64,000 nt of DNA from Paracoccus shandongensis. GTDB taxonomy: Bacteria; Pseudomonadota; Alphaproteobacteria; Rhodobacterales; Rhodobacteraceae. Position 1 is the first letter of the stretch; every line of letters starts with the position of its first letter. Position numbers and translations under genes: made by a program. The notes under the pieces were generated by a model that was not told the DNA's origin, did not search any database, and saw only the letters and a program-made list of their open reading frames with translations. The stretch covers positions 41,277 to 105,276 of the forward strand of contig NZ_JAFLRK010000009.1 of assembly GCF_017315735.1 (NCBI RefSeq), in the 5' to 3' direction. Shown here in pieces: positions 19,398 through 31,178 of the stretch.

Positions 19398-20564
19398 TCA
19401 GGCGGCGGGCATCCGCGCCTCGACCATGCCGGCATACCAGCTGGACCCGGCGGGGATCGCGTCGTCGTTGAAGTTGTAAGCCGGGTGATGGACCATCGCC
19501 GTGTCGCCGTTGCCCACGAAGATATAGGCGCCGGGCTTTTCGTTCAGCATGTAGCTGAAATCCTCGCCCCCCATCATCGGCTGCATGTCCAGGTTCACGT
19601 CGCCTGCAATGTCGCGCGCCACATCCGCCGCCCAGACGGTCGCCTGGTCGTCGTTCATCGTGACCGGATAGCCGCGCTGGTAATCGACCTCGGCCGTGGC
19701 TCCCATGGCGGCGGCGATGTTGGTCGCGATGCGGGTGATGCCTTCCTGCAACTGGTCGCGCACGCCCGCGTCCAGGCTGCGGGCGGTGCCCTTCAGCCTG
19801 ACCACCTGGGGGATCACGTTGTGGGCGGTCGAATCGGTGCTGACCACGCAGACCGACACCACGGCGTTCTTCAGCGGATCGACATTGCGCGACACGACCG
19901 ATTGCAGCGCGACGATGATCTGCGCCGCCGTCAGGGTGGTGTCGATGCATTCGTGGGGCTTGGCCGCATGGCCGCCCTTGCCGGTGACGATGATGTCGAA
20001 CTGGTCGGCCGCGGCCATCATCGCGCCCGGCTTGATCGAGAAGCTGCCCACCGGCATCCCCGGCATGTTGTGCATCCCGTAGAATTCCTGGATGTTCCAG
20101 CGGCTGACCAGGCCGTCCTGGACCATCGCCTCGCCCCCTGCCCCGCCTTCCTCGGCGGGCTGGAAGATCACCACGGCGGTGCCGTCGAAGTTGCGCGTCT
20201 CGGCCAGGTATTTCGCCGCGCCCAGCAGCATGGCGGTATGGCCGTCATGGCCGCAGGCGTGCATCTTGCCCGGTGTCTTGGAGGCATAGTCCAGGCCCGT
20301 CTGCTCGATGATCGGCAGGGCGTCCATGTCGGCGCGCAACCCGATCACGCGGCCCTGGGTGTCGGTCTGGCCCTTGATCACGCCGACCACGCCGGTCCGG
20401 CCCACGCCCTCGACCACCTCGTCGCAGCCGAAATCGCGCAGCAATTCGGCCACGCGGCCCGCCGTGCGGTGGACATCGTAAAGCAGTTCGGGATGTTCGT
20501 GGAAATCGCGGCGCCAGGCGGTGATTTCGGGCAGAAGTTCGGCAAAGCGGTTCTTGACGGGCAT
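19398..20564 (-). CDS. M20-family amidohydrolase (hippurate hydrolase-like)
   Basis: A 388-residue zinc-dependent amidohydrolase of the M20D family. Metal and catalytic motifs are visible: LRADMDALPI, MHACGHDGHTAMLLG, FQPAEEGGAGGEAM and, near the C terminus, MMGGEDFSYML. Members remove acyl groups from N-acyl amino acids (hippurate, N-acetyl amino acids, indole-acetyl amino acids) or cleave small peptides; the substrate is not decided by sequence. Neighbours are a DAO-type flavoenzyme and a peptide-type ABC importer, which fits release of an amino acid from an imported conjugate. Confidence 0.9.
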   Translation of the reverse strand: MPVKNRFAELLPEITAWRRDFHEHPELLYDVHRTAGRVAELLRDFGCDEVVEGVGRTGVVGVIKGQTDTQGRVIGLRADMDALPIIEQTGLDYASKTPGKMHACGHDGHTAMLLGAAKYLAETRNFDGTAVVIFQPAEEGGAGGEAMVQDGLVSRWNIQEFYGMHNMPGMPVGSFSIKPGAMMAAADQFDIIVTGKGGHAAKPHECIDTTLTAAQIIVALQSVVSRNVDPLKNAVVSVCVVSTDSTAHNVIPQVVRLKGTARSLDAGVRDQLQEGITRIATNIAAAMGATAEVDYQRGYPVTMNDDQATVWAADVARDIAGDVNLDMQPMMGGEDFSYMLNEKPGAYIFVGNGDTAMVHHPAYNFNDDAIPAGSSWYAGMVEARMPAA

Positions 20565-20624
20565 GTTCGGTCTCCTTCAGCGGCGACAAGGTGGACCCTT
20601 TGTGCAGACTGTGCAAGCCGTCTG

Positions 20625-21964
20625 CTAAAGGTCGGGGCCAAGCGTGACGGGCGATCCGTCCGAGAACCGGCCATAGCGGAACCGCGCCAGGTCGTGGCCC
20701 GGGTCGCGGCCCTGGATCAGGCGCGCCATGACATGGCCCACGCCCGGCCCGATGCCGAAGCCGTGGCCGGACAGGCCCGTGGCGATGAAAAAGCCCGGGA
20801 TCGCGCTTTCGTCCAGCACCGGCACCTGGTCGGGCGTGGTGTCGATCATCCCTGCCCAGGCGGCGCGCAGTTTCGGCACGCCGATCTGGGGAAAGGCCGT
20901 GGCGAAATCGGCTTGCAGCTTTTTCAGGCGGCGCGGGTTCGGGGGCGGGTTCAGGACGCGCATCGCCTCGAAAGGGGTGGGCCGGTCGGCCCGCCAGCGT
21001 CGGGGCGTGCGCCAGCTGTTGGGATAGCCCGCCGGGGCGGGCCCTTGCAGGCGGGTCTGCGACAGGTCGCGCCGGATCATCGGCAGGAAGGCGCGCAGGT
21101 GGCGGAAGGCCGACGGCCCGATCCAGAAGTCGTGGCCGGTGCCCGGCGCCAGCGTATAGCCGCCATCCGCGCGGCGGCGGAAGGCGAAGTCGGGGTCGGT
21201 CGCGGCGCCCGGCCAGATGTCCGGCAAAGCCTCGGTCGCGGCGACGGTGGCGCGGACGGACAGTTGCGGCAGGTGCAGCCCGGCATTGGCGGCGAACAGT
21301 CCCGACCAGGCGCCGCCCGCCAGCAGCACGCGGTCGGCGCGGACGGGGCCGTCCTCGGTCACGACGCCGCTGACGCGGCCCGCATGGGTTTCAATGGCGC
21401 GGACGGCGCAATGCTCGCGGATCGCCACGCCTTCGGCAGCCGCCAGCCGGGCAATGGCCGGAACGGCGGTGGCGGGTTCGGCGCGCATGTCGGACGGCGT
21501 CTGCAAGGCCCCTGCCCAACCCGCCTTGTGCGGCATGGCCCGCGCCAGCTCCGCGCGGTCGAGGATGCGGCTGTCCAGCCCATGCCTTTGCGCGACCGCC
21601 AGCCAGTTTTCGTATCGCGCCAGCGTGGCCTCGTCCCGCGCCAGATAGCTGACGCCGCAGGTGGCCAAGCCTAACACGTCGCCCAGATCCTGCGCCAGGC
21701 CTTGCCACATCCGGCGGGCGGTCAGCATCACGGGGATCTCGGCCTCGTCCCGGCCCTGGGCGCGGACCCAGCCCCAGTTGCGGCTGGACTGTTCGGCAGC
21801 GACCAGGCCCTTTTCGCACAGCACGACGGACAGCCCCTCGCGGGCGAGGTAAAGCGCCGTCGTCACACCGGCGATGCCGCCGCCGATCACCACCACATCG
21901 GCGGCATCGGGCAAGGGGGCGCGGAATTGCGGGGCGGCATTGGCCGTGATGGGGGCGCCTTGCA

Positions 21965-21965
<1 letters not shown>
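20625..21965 (-). CDS. FAD-dependent oxidoreductase (DAO family)
   Basis: A 446-residue flavoprotein with the dinucleotide-binding motif VVVIGGGIAGVTTALYLAREG near residue 24 (given in two parts with the E of the Rossmann fold at CEKG) and the C-terminal FAD-contact motif TGLSGHGFGIGPGVG. The DAO family includes D-amino acid, sarcosine and gamma-glutamylputrescine oxidases. The NWGWVRAQGRDEAEIP segment resembles those amine oxidases. Its start codon shares one base with the stop of the ABC ATPase gene upstream (TGATG), so it is coupled to the importer. Confidence 0.88.
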
Positions 21966-23797
<1,832 letters not shown>

Positions 23798-24015
23798 CCT
23801 GCGGCCCCCGGCATTGCCCTTTCCGAAGGCTAGCGGGCAGGCCCCAAATGTCAAAGCTGAAAGAACCGGCAGGACGTTGCGTGATAAGACTTGCTTTCCA
23901 AAGGGGCTTTGATTGAAACTGATCCCATTCCGCGGGGAAAAAGAACGCCCGATCAAGGGCGCCAGCCATTTTCCGGGCGCGTCCTGCGGCCTGAAACTTC
24001 CGACAGGAGAGAGTG

Positions 24016-25716
24016 ATGAAGCTGAAGACACTGCTGATGGGCGCGGCCGCCACCCTGGTCCTGGCGCCTGCCGCGATGGCCGAACGAGGCAGCGACGGCG
24101 CGCTGAACATCATCATGTGGCAGGCGCCATCCACCATGAACCCCTATCTTTCGGGGGGCACCAAGGAACTGATCTCGTCCTCCATGGTGCTGGAACCCCT
24201 GGCGGGCATGACCCCCGAGGGCGAGCATTACACCCGCCTTGCCGCCGAAATCCCGACGCTGGAAAACGGCGGCATCGCCGAGGATCTGAAATCCGTCACC
24301 TGGAAGCTGCAGGACGGGCTGAAATGGTCGGACGGCACGCCCGTCACGGCGGCCGACGTGGTGTTTTCGGCCGAATACTGCATGCATCCCGAAGGGGGCT
24401 GTTCGCAACTGGCCAAGTTCGAGGGGATCGAGAAGGTCGAGGCCGTCGATGACCTGACGGTCAGGATCAGCTTCACGAACCCGATGCCCGATCCTTATTC
24501 GGCCTTCGTGGGCTCGAACTCGCCCATCATCCAGAAGGCCCAGTTCGAGGCCTGCCTGGGCGCCAATGCCCCGACCTGCACCGACCAGAACTTCAACCCG
24601 ATCGGCACCGGCCCCTTCCGCGTCACGCGGTTCCTGACCAACGACGTGATCACCTTCGAGGCGAACCCCGAATACCGCGACCCGGCAAAGCCCGCCTTCG
24701 CGACCGCGACCATCAAGGGCGGCGGCGACGCGGCGGCGGCGGCGCGCGCGGTGCTGGAAACGGGCGAATACGATTACGCCTGGAACACCCAGCTTGCCCC
24801 CGACGTGATCGCCGGGATGGAGCAGATGGGCAAGGGCAAGGTCAGCGCGGCCTTCGGCAGCCTGGTGGAACGCATCCACGTGAACCTGACCGACCCCTCG
24901 CCGTCCCTGCCCGAGGGCGAGCGTTCGACCGACGCCCATCCCCATCCGTTCCTGACCGATCCGGCGGTGCGCCGCGCGTTGTCCATGGCCATCGACCGCC
25001 AGCTTCTGTCGGAAATCGGCTATGGCACGGCGGGCAAGCCCACCTGCAACTATGTCCCCGCCCCCGAAGCCTGGGCATCCCCCAACACGGACTGCCTGAC
25101 CCAGGACATCGAGGGGGCCAAGGCCCTGCTGGACCAGGCGGGCTGGACCGTCGGCGGCAGCGGCGTGCGCGAAAAGGACGGCGTGCCGCTGAAGATGGTC
25201 TTCCAGACCTCGGTCAACGCGGTGCGGCAGGACTTCCAGGCGCTGATCAAGCAATGGTGGTCGGAAATCGGGATCGAGACGGAACTGAAGACCATCGACG
25301 CCTCGGTCTTCTTCGGGACCGACCCCGGCTCGCCCGACACGCTGCAGAAATTCTATGCCGACGTGGAGATGTATGCCGACAACTTCGAGGGCGGCAACCC
25401 CGCGCCCTATCTGGCGAAATGGACCTGCGACAAGGCGCCCGGGCCCAAGAACCAGTGGCAGGGCGAGAATATCAGCCGTTATTGCGACCCGGCCTATGAC
25501 GCGATGATGGTCGAGCTGTCGAAGACCGTCGATCCGGCGGAACGCGGCAAGATCGGCCAGAAGCTGAACGAGATGCTGACAAAGGACAGCAACGCGATCA
25601 TCCCGCTGATCTATCGCGGCACGGCCTCGGCCCATTCGAACACCCTGGGCGGCGTGCAGCTGAACGCCTGGGATTCGGAACTGTGGAACGTCGCCGACTG
25701 GACCCGCGTCCAGTGA
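24016..25716 (+). CDS. ABC transporter substrate-binding protein, family 5
   Basis: A 566-residue periplasmic binding protein (SBP_bac_5, peptide/nickel type) with signal peptide MKLKTLLMGAAATLVLAPAA and cleavage after AMA. The GLKWSDGTPVTAADVVFS segment is the family signature. It is somewhat Cys-rich for a periplasmic protein (Cys pairs around residues 118-125 and 181-187), suggesting disulfides. The ATG at 24016 has an AGGAGAG ribosome-binding site; a GTG directly before it is an alternative. Divergent from the double ATPase, it heads the permease operon. Confidence 0.92.
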   Translation: MKLKTLLMGAAATLVLAPAAMAERGSDGALNIIMWQAPSTMNPYLSGGTKELISSSMVLEPLAGMTPEGEHYTRLAAEIPTLENGGIAEDLKSVTWKLQDGLKWSDGTPVTAADVVFSAEYCMHPEGGCSQLAKFEGIEKVEAVDDLTVRISFTNPMPDPYSAFVGSNSPIIQKAQFEACLGANAPTCTDQNFNPIGTGPFRVTRFLTNDVITFEANPEYRDPAKPAFATATIKGGGDAAAAARAVLETGEYDYAWNTQLAPDVIAGMEQMGKGKVSAAFGSLVERIHVNLTDPSPSLPEGERSTDAHPHPFLTDPAVRRALSMAIDRQLLSEIGYGTAGKPTCNYVPAPEAWASPNTDCLTQDIEGAKALLDQAGWTVGGSGVREKDGVPLKMVFQTSVNAVRQDFQALIKQWWSEIGIETELKTIDASVFFGTDPGSPDTLQKFYADVEMYADNFEGGNPAPYLAKWTCDKAPGPKNQWQGENISRYCDPAYDAMMVELSKTVDPAERGKIGQKLNEMLTKDSNAIIPLIYRGTASAHSNTLGGVQLNAWDSELWNVADWTRVQ

Positions 25717-25724
25717 TGCCCTGC

Positions 25725-25751
25725 CCGGCCCCGCGATCCGTCGCGGGCCGG
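25725..25751 (+). promoter_or_regulatory. Intercistronic stem-loop between binding protein and permease
   Basis: CCGGCCCCGCGA pairs with TCGCGGGCCGG (11 bp, one bulged C) around a TCCG tetraloop. It starts 8 bp after the binding-protein stop and is not followed by a T tract. Such hairpins commonly protect the upstream binding-protein mRNA or attenuate read-through into permease genes; that function is inferred. Confidence 0.6.
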
Positions 25752-25804
25752 CCCCTCGCCGACTGGAGCCGCGCCGAACGAAGCGCCCCGACCCGAGGCA
25801 TACG

Positions 25805-26812
25805 ATGCTGACATTCACCATCCGGCGCCTGCTGCTGGCGGTCCCGACGCTTTTGTTCATCTCGCTGGTGATCTTCCTGCTGCTGGAGGCATCGCCGGGC
25901 GATCCGCTGGGCGACGTGCCCCTGACCGTCCCGCCCGAGGTCAAGGAGCGGATGCGCGAGGCGCTTGGCCTGGGTTCCCCCTGGTATGTCCGCTATGTCC
26001 TGTGGCTGAAGCAGTTCTTCTGGGTCGAGCCGCTTCATTGGTTCGACAGCCTGTTCGGCACGCAGTTCAGCGCCGGGATGCAGCGCATCATCAGCTTCCA
26101 GTCGCGCAGCCCGGTCTTCGACGTGATCGCGCAGCGCATCCCGCAGACGCTGACGGTGGTGGGGTTCAGCTATCTGGTGGGCGTGCTGATCGCGCTGCCC
26201 ATCGGCATCCTGTCGGCCTACAAGCAGTATTCGTGGTTCGACCAGCTGGGCACCTTCGTGTCGATGATCGGCTTCTCGATGCCGACCTTCTTCACGGGCG
26301 TGGTGCTGATCATCATCTTCGGGGTGAAGCTGCAATGGTTCCCGTCCGTCTATGACACCACGCTGGAGGTGCGGGATTGGGACAGCTTCTGGGCGCAGGT
26401 GCGGCAGATGGTGATGCCGGTGACGGTGCTGGCGCTGTATAACGCCGCCCAGATCAGCCGCTTCATGCGCGCATCCATGCTGGACAACCTGGGCCAGGAT
26501 TACGTCCGCACGGCGCGCGCCAAGGGCCTGTCGGAACGCACCGTCGTCCTGAAGCACGTGCTGAGGAACAGCCTGATCCCGGTCATCACCGTGATCGCGC
26601 TTGGCCTGCCTGCCGTCTTCGGGGGCGCGATCATCACCGAACAGGTCTTCAAGGTGAACGGCCTGGGCCAGTTGCTGATCACCGCCATCCACGGCAACGA
26701 CATTCCCATGGTGCTGACGCTGACCTTCATCTTCGCGATCCTGATCGTGGTTTTCACGCTGGTTGCCGACATCCTCTACGGCATCCTTGACCCGAGGATC
26801 CGCTATGACTGA
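25805..26812 (+). CDS. Peptide-type ABC transporter permease (DppB-like)
   Basis: A 335-residue inner-membrane permease. The first helix (RLLLAVPTLLFISLVIFLLLE) is followed by a large periplasmic loop and the BPD_transp_1 core; the coupling loop YVRTARAKGLSERTVVLKH contains the EAA-type motif. It pairs with the next gene, with which it overlaps by 8 bp. Confidence 0.93.
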   Translation: MLTFTIRRLLLAVPTLLFISLVIFLLLEASPGDPLGDVPLTVPPEVKERMREALGLGSPWYVRYVLWLKQFFWVEPLHWFDSLFGTQFSAGMQRIISFQSRSPVFDVIAQRIPQTLTVVGFSYLVGVLIALPIGILSAYKQYSWFDQLGTFVSMIGFSMPTFFTGVVLIIIFGVKLQWFPSVYDTTLEVRDWDSFWAQVRQMVMPVTVLALYNAAQISRFMRASMLDNLGQDYVRTARAKGLSERTVVLKHVLRNSLIPVITVIALGLPAVFGGAIITEQVFKVNGLGQLLITAIHGNDIPMVLTLTFIFAILIVVFTLVADILYGILDPRIRYD

Positions 26813-27797
26813 CCCTGACCGCCTGCACGCCCTTGACAGGACCGAGGCGGTGGACGCGACGGCGGCATCCGCCGGGGTGGTGGCGGGCCTGCCGCCCGCA
26901 GATCCCCACCACGCCGGCGAAACCCGCAGCCAGTGGCGCGACGTGTGGCGCCAGTTCCGCAGCCATCGCGGCGCCATGGTGGCGCTGGTGCTGTTCGTGG
27001 CGACCATCCTGTTCGTCCTGGTCGGGCCTTACCTCTGGACCATCGACCCGACCTATGTGGACATCCGCGCCCGCAATTCGGGCTTTTCCGCCGCCCATCC
27101 GCTGGGCACCGACCAGTTGGGCCGCGACATGCTGGCCCGGCTGATGGCGGGGGGCCGCGTCTCCATCGCCGTGGGGCTGACCGCGATGATCATCGCGATT
27201 TCGCTGGGCAGCCTGATCGGCGTGGTGTCTGGCTATTTCCGCAGGCTGGACGCGCCCCTGATGCGCCTGACGGAACTGTTCCTGGCCCTGCCCCTGCTGC
27301 CGCTGCTTTTGCTGATGGTGACGCTGTTCCGCGAACCCCTGTCGCAAAGCTTCGGCCCCGCCATGGGCACCTTCATCCTGATCGTGTCCGCCATCGGCGC
27401 GACAAGCTGGATGCAGGCCGCCCGCATCGTGCGCGGCGACGTTCTGGGGTTGAAGGAGCGCGAGTTCATCCTGGCCGCCCGGTCCATCGGCACGCCCGCG
27501 CACCGGATGATCCTGCGCCATGTCCTGCCCAACGTGCTGTCGCCCATCATGGTCGCCGCGACCCTGGGCATCGCCACGGCAATCATCACGGAAAGCGCGC
27601 TGTCCTTCCTGGGGCTTGGCTTCCCGCCCGATTTCCCGACCTGGGGGCGGCTGCTTTACGACGCGGTGGATCAGATGATCATGTATCCCTGGCGGGTGAT
27701 CCTGCCGGGGTTGTTCATCTCTCTGACGGTGCTGTGTGTAAATTACATCGGCGACGGCTTGCGCGACGCGATGGATCCGCGGATCCGGGGGCGGTAA
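26805..27797 (+). CDS. Peptide-type ABC transporter permease (DppC-like)
   Basis: A 330-residue permease with the OppC-type N-terminal segment (WRQFRSHRGAMVALVLFVAT), the GTDQLGRDMLARLMAGGR motif and the coupling loop EFILAARSIGTPAHRMILRH. The cytoplasmic N terminus of about 55 residues is polar. Its ATG lies within the last codons of the upstream permease. The set completes a peptide or opine-type importer with the fused ATPase. Confidence 0.93.
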   Translation: MTDPDRLHALDRTEAVDATAASAGVVAGLPPADPHHAGETRSQWRDVWRQFRSHRGAMVALVLFVATILFVLVGPYLWTIDPTYVDIRARNSGFSAAHPLGTDQLGRDMLARLMAGGRVSIAVGLTAMIIAISLGSLIGVVSGYFRRLDAPLMRLTELFLALPLLPLLLLMVTLFREPLSQSFGPAMGTFILIVSAIGATSWMQAARIVRGDVLGLKEREFILAARSIGTPAHRMILRHVLPNVLSPIMVAATLGIATAIITESALSFLGLGFPPDFPTWGRLLYDAVDQMIMYPWRVILPGLFISLTVLCVNYIGDGLRDAMDPRIRGR

Positions 27798-27858
27798 TTC
27801 AGGAACGAAGGCGGAACACGGGCTTTCCATGCCCTGCCCTTGCGCCTATGTTGGACGG

Positions 27859-30246
27859 ATGGAGCTTCTGGACGATTCCGACGACATGGGCGGCGTGCCG
27901 CTGTCACAACGGGCGATGGCCGCGCGGCCCGCGCGCCCTGCCCCCTATCTGGACGGGCTGAACCCGGCGCAACGCGCGGCGGTGGAAACGCTGGACGGGC
28001 CGGTCCTGATGCTGGCGGGCGCGGGCACCGGCAAGACGCGGGCGCTGACCACGCGGATCGCGCATCTGCTGATGCTGGGCAAGGCCCGGCCCGGGCAGAT
28101 CCTGGCCGTGACCTTCACCAACAAGGCCGCGCGCGAGATGAAGAACCGCATCGCCCGCCTGCTGGGCGAAACGGTCGAGGGGATGCCCTGGCTGGGCACC
28201 TTCCATTCCATCAGCGTCAAGATCCTGCGCCGCCATGCCGAACTGATCGGCAATGGCGAATTGCACCTCAAGCCAAGTTTCACCATCCTGGACACCGATG
28301 ACCAGATCCGGCTGCTGAAGCAACTGATCACGGCCGAGAACCTGGACGAGAAACGCTGGCCCGCCCGCCAGCTTGCGGGCCTGATCGACGGCTGGAAGAA
28401 CCGCTGCCTGACGCCCGCGAACCTGCCCAAGGGGGAAACCGCCAGCTTCGACGGCTGGGGCGGGCGGCTGTATCAGGCCTATCAGAACCGGCTGCTGGCG
28501 CTGAACGCGGTCGATTTCGGCGACCTGCTGATGCACTGCGTGACGCTGTTCCAGGCGCACCCGGACGTGCTGCGCGGCTGGCAGGACCGCTTCCGCTATA
28601 TCCTGGTGGACGAATACCAGGACACCAACGTAGCGCAATACATGTGGCTGCGGCTGCTGGCGCAGGGCCATCGCAACATCTGCTGCGTGGGCGACGACGA
28701 CCAGTCGATCTATGGCTGGCGCGGGGCCGAGGTCGGCAACATCCTGCGCTTCGAGAAGGATTTTCCCGGCGCCCAGGTGATCCGGCTGGAACAGAACTAT
28801 CGCTCGACCCCGCAGATCCTGGCCGCCGCATCGGGCCTGATCGCCGCCAACCAGGGCCGGCTGGGCAAGACCCTGTGGACGGATGCCGAGGCGGGCGAGC
28901 CGGTGCGGTTGATCGGCCATTGGGACAGCGAGGCCGAGGCCCGCTGGATCGGCGAGGAGATCGAGGCCTTCCACGGCGGCCACCGCGCCAGCGTCGGGCG
29001 CACCAGCCTGAACGACATCGCCATCCTGGTCCGAGCGTCCCATCAGATGCGCGCCTTCGAGGATCGGTTCATGTCCATCGGCCTGCCCTATCGCGTGATC
29101 GGCGGGCCGCGCTTCTATGAACGGCAGGAAATCCGCGACGCCATGGCCTATTTCCGGCTGGCCGTCAGCCCCGCCGACGACCTGGCCTTTGAACGCATCG
29201 CCAACACCCCCAAGCGCGGCCTGGGCGAAAAGGGCTTGCAGGCCATTCAATACATGGCGCGGGCGCGGGGCCTGTCGCTGCTGGAGGGCACGGTCGCGGC
29301 GTTGACGGCGGGCGACCTGTCGGGCAAGGCCGCGGCCAACATGCGCCAGTTCGCGGAAAGCATGGGCCGCTGGCACGCCGACGCCCTGGACGACCGCGTG
29401 AACCATGTCGAACTGGCCGAACGGATCCTGGACGAATCCGGCTATACCGCCATGTGGCAGGCCGACAAGTCGCCCGACGCGCCGGGGCGGCTGGACAACC
29501 TCAAGGAACTGGTCAAGGCGCTGGAGGAGTTCGAGAACCTTCAGGGCTTCCTGGAACACGTGGCCCTAGTCATGGACCGGGACGAGGGCGAGCAGGCCGA
29601 GCAGGTCAGCATCATGACCCTTCACGCCGCCAAGGGGCTGGAATTCCCCATCGTCTTCCTGCCGGGGTGGGAGGACGGGTTGTTCCCCAGCCAGCGCGCC
29701 ATGGATGAAAACGGCACCAAGGGGCTGGAGGAGGAACGGCGTCTGGCCTATGTCGGCATCACCCGCGCCGAACGGCTGGCCACGATCAGCTTCGCGGGCA
29801 ACCGGCGGCTTTACGGGCAATGGCAAAGTTCGATGCCTTCGCGCTTTGTCGATGAACTGCCGCCCGAGCATGTCGAGGTTCTGACCCCGCCCGGCCTTTA
29901 CGGCGGCGGTTACGGCGCGGCGATGGCCTTCGCGGCGGGCGGGCCGGTCAACGCGCTGCACGAACGCGCGGCCAAGGCCGATGTCTATAACTCGCCCGGC
30001 TGGAAGCGGATGCAGGCCCGCGCCACGGAACGGAAAGCCCCGGTCCACCGCGCGCCCATCATCATCGACGCCGAGCCTGCGGCCAAGTTCACCGTGGGCG
30101 ACCGCGTGACCCATGCCAAGTTTGGCGAGGGCACGATCATGGGCATTGCCGAGGACACGCTGACCGTCCAGTTCGCGGCGGGCTTCAAGAACATCAAGGC
30201 GGCCTATGTCCAGCCGGTCGGTGGGGGTGACGACGTTCCGTTCTAA
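27859..30246 (+). CDS. uvrD: UvrD/PcrA-type ATP-dependent DNA helicase II
   Basis: A 795-residue superfamily 1A helicase. Walker A GAGTGKT is at residues 54-60; other motifs seen are VTFTNKAAREM (Ia), VDEYQDTN (II), GDDDQSIYGWRGA (III), EQNYRST (IV), MTLHAAKGLEFP (V) and VGITRAE (VI). The C terminus carries the PcrA/UvrD Tudor-like domain (FTVGDRVTHAKFGEGTIMGI). It acts in nucleotide excision and mismatch repair and clears recombinase from DNA. The ATG at 27859 gives a normal N terminus; a start 30 bp earlier is possible but unsupported. Confidence 0.95.
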   Translation: MELLDDSDDMGGVPLSQRAMAARPARPAPYLDGLNPAQRAAVETLDGPVLMLAGAGTGKTRALTTRIAHLLMLGKARPGQILAVTFTNKAAREMKNRIARLLGETVEGMPWLGTFHSISVKILRRHAELIGNGELHLKPSFTILDTDDQIRLLKQLITAENLDEKRWPARQLAGLIDGWKNRCLTPANLPKGETASFDGWGGRLYQAYQNRLLALNAVDFGDLLMHCVTLFQAHPDVLRGWQDRFRYILVDEYQDTNVAQYMWLRLLAQGHRNICCVGDDDQSIYGWRGAEVGNILRFEKDFPGAQVIRLEQNYRSTPQILAAASGLIAANQGRLGKTLWTDAEAGEPVRLIGHWDSEAEARWIGEEIEAFHGGHRASVGRTSLNDIAILVRASHQMRAFEDRFMSIGLPYRVIGGPRFYERQEIRDAMAYFRLAVSPADDLAFERIANTPKRGLGEKGLQAIQYMARARGLSLLEGTVAALTAGDLSGKAAANMRQFAESMGRWHADALDDRVNHVELAERILDESGYTAMWQADKSPDAPGRLDNLKELVKALEEFENLQGFLEHVALVMDRDEGEQAEQVSIMTLHAAKGLEFPIVFLPGWEDGLFPSQRAMDENGTKGLEEERRLAYVGITRAERLATISFAGNRRLYGQWQSSMPSRFVDELPPEHVEVLTPPGLYGGGYGAAMAFAAGGPVNALHERAAKADVYNSPGWKRMQARATERKAPVHRAPIIIDAEPAAKFTVGDRVTHAKFGEGTIMGIAEDTLTVQFAAGFKNIKAAYVQPVGGGDDVPF

Positions 30247-30317
30247 GGGGCCGTTCTGACCGCTGGCCCCCTGCCCGGCGCGGTGCTAGCCTGGCCCGGA
30301 AACCACCGGGACCGCCC

Positions 30318-30599
30318 TTGGCCGCCTTCATCCGCCTGATCCTGTTCCTGCTGATCGCCGAAACGGCGTTCTATCTGCTGCTGCGGGTCTATATCCGATC
30401 CCTGCGGACCGAGCGGCTGGAGGAGATCTGGGACGAACGGCACCCGGCCATGGCGGGGAACACCCCTGCCCGGCGCGCGTTCGTCCGCAGGTCCATGATC
30501 GGGTTCGACAGGACGCTGCGATCGCGGCTGTTGCTTCTGGTCTTCGTTCTGCCCAATCTGGCGGTCATGGGCATCGTCTATTGGATCAACTGGCAGTAA
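30318..30599 (+). CDS. Small two-helix membrane protein, unknown function
   Basis: A 93-residue protein with hydrophobic segments at about 4-24 (FIRLILFLLIAETAFYLLLR) and 70-90 (LLLLVFVLPNLAVMGIVYWI) around a charged cytoplasmic or periplasmic loop. The start is a TTG at 30318; no in-frame ATG precedes the first helix. It sits 12 bp before the next membrane protein and probably shares its transcript. Not recognised. Confidence 0.7.
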   Translation: MAAFIRLILFLLIAETAFYLLLRVYIRSLRTERLEEIWDERHPAMAGNTPARRAFVRRSMIGFDRTLRSRLLLLVFVLPNLAVMGIVYWINWQ

Positions 30600-30611
30600 G
30601 GACCGCTTTCC

Positions 30612-31178
30612 ATGCATTACCTCAAGGTCGCGGTCGGCGTGCTGTTCGGCGTCGCGGTGTTTTTGTTCCTGGACTATGCGCTGCCGTCCAAGAACACGGT
30701 GCGCATCACCAACACCTATAACCGGCTGACATCGGTCACGGCGTCCAACGCGATCTTCTATGCGTCCGACAACACCGGCACGGTGGAAAACGCCGCAGGC
30801 CAGCGCGACGTGCGCTTTATCGAAACGGTGCGCCCCAACGGCAAGGTCTTCGTTTATCGCAACGAGGATACCGGCTGGATCTGGCCGCCCTATTTCAAAT
30901 ACGACAGCGCCAACCTGCAGGCCGAGGCCACGAACCTGCGATCCGACCGCAACAACCCGCAATGGGTCAGCGTGACCGCCTATGGCTGGCGGATGGCGTG
31001 GCTGTCCACCTATCCCAACGCGGTCAGCATCGATACGCTGGCCGGCCCGGACGAACGCCCGCGCAACTGGGCGGCAAGCATCGTCTGCATCGTCCTGCTG
31101 GCGCTGCTGGCCCTGATCTGGCGGATGTGGGCGCAGTTCCAGGAACGCGGCTTCCGCGGCTTCCGGGGCAAGGCATGA
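30612..31178 (+). CDS. DUF1523-like membrane protein
   Basis: A 188-residue protein with an N-terminal helix (YLKVAVGVLFGVAVFLFLDY), a soluble domain containing VRITNTYNRLT and FIETVRPNGKVFVYRNEDTGW, and a C-terminal helix (WAASIVCIVLLALLALIWRMW). The pattern matches the DUF1523 family found mainly in Rhodobacteraceae, whose function is unknown to me. The C-terminal tail is basic. Its stop overlaps the deoC start (ATGA). Confidence 0.75.
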   Translation: MHYLKVAVGVLFGVAVFLFLDYALPSKNTVRITNTYNRLTSVTASNAIFYASDNTGTVENAAGQRDVRFIETVRPNGKVFVYRNEDTGWIWPPYFKYDSANLQAEATNLRSDRNNPQWVSVTAYGWRMAWLSTYPNAVSIDTLAGPDERPRNWAASIVCIVLLALLALIWRMWAQFQERGFRGFRGKA

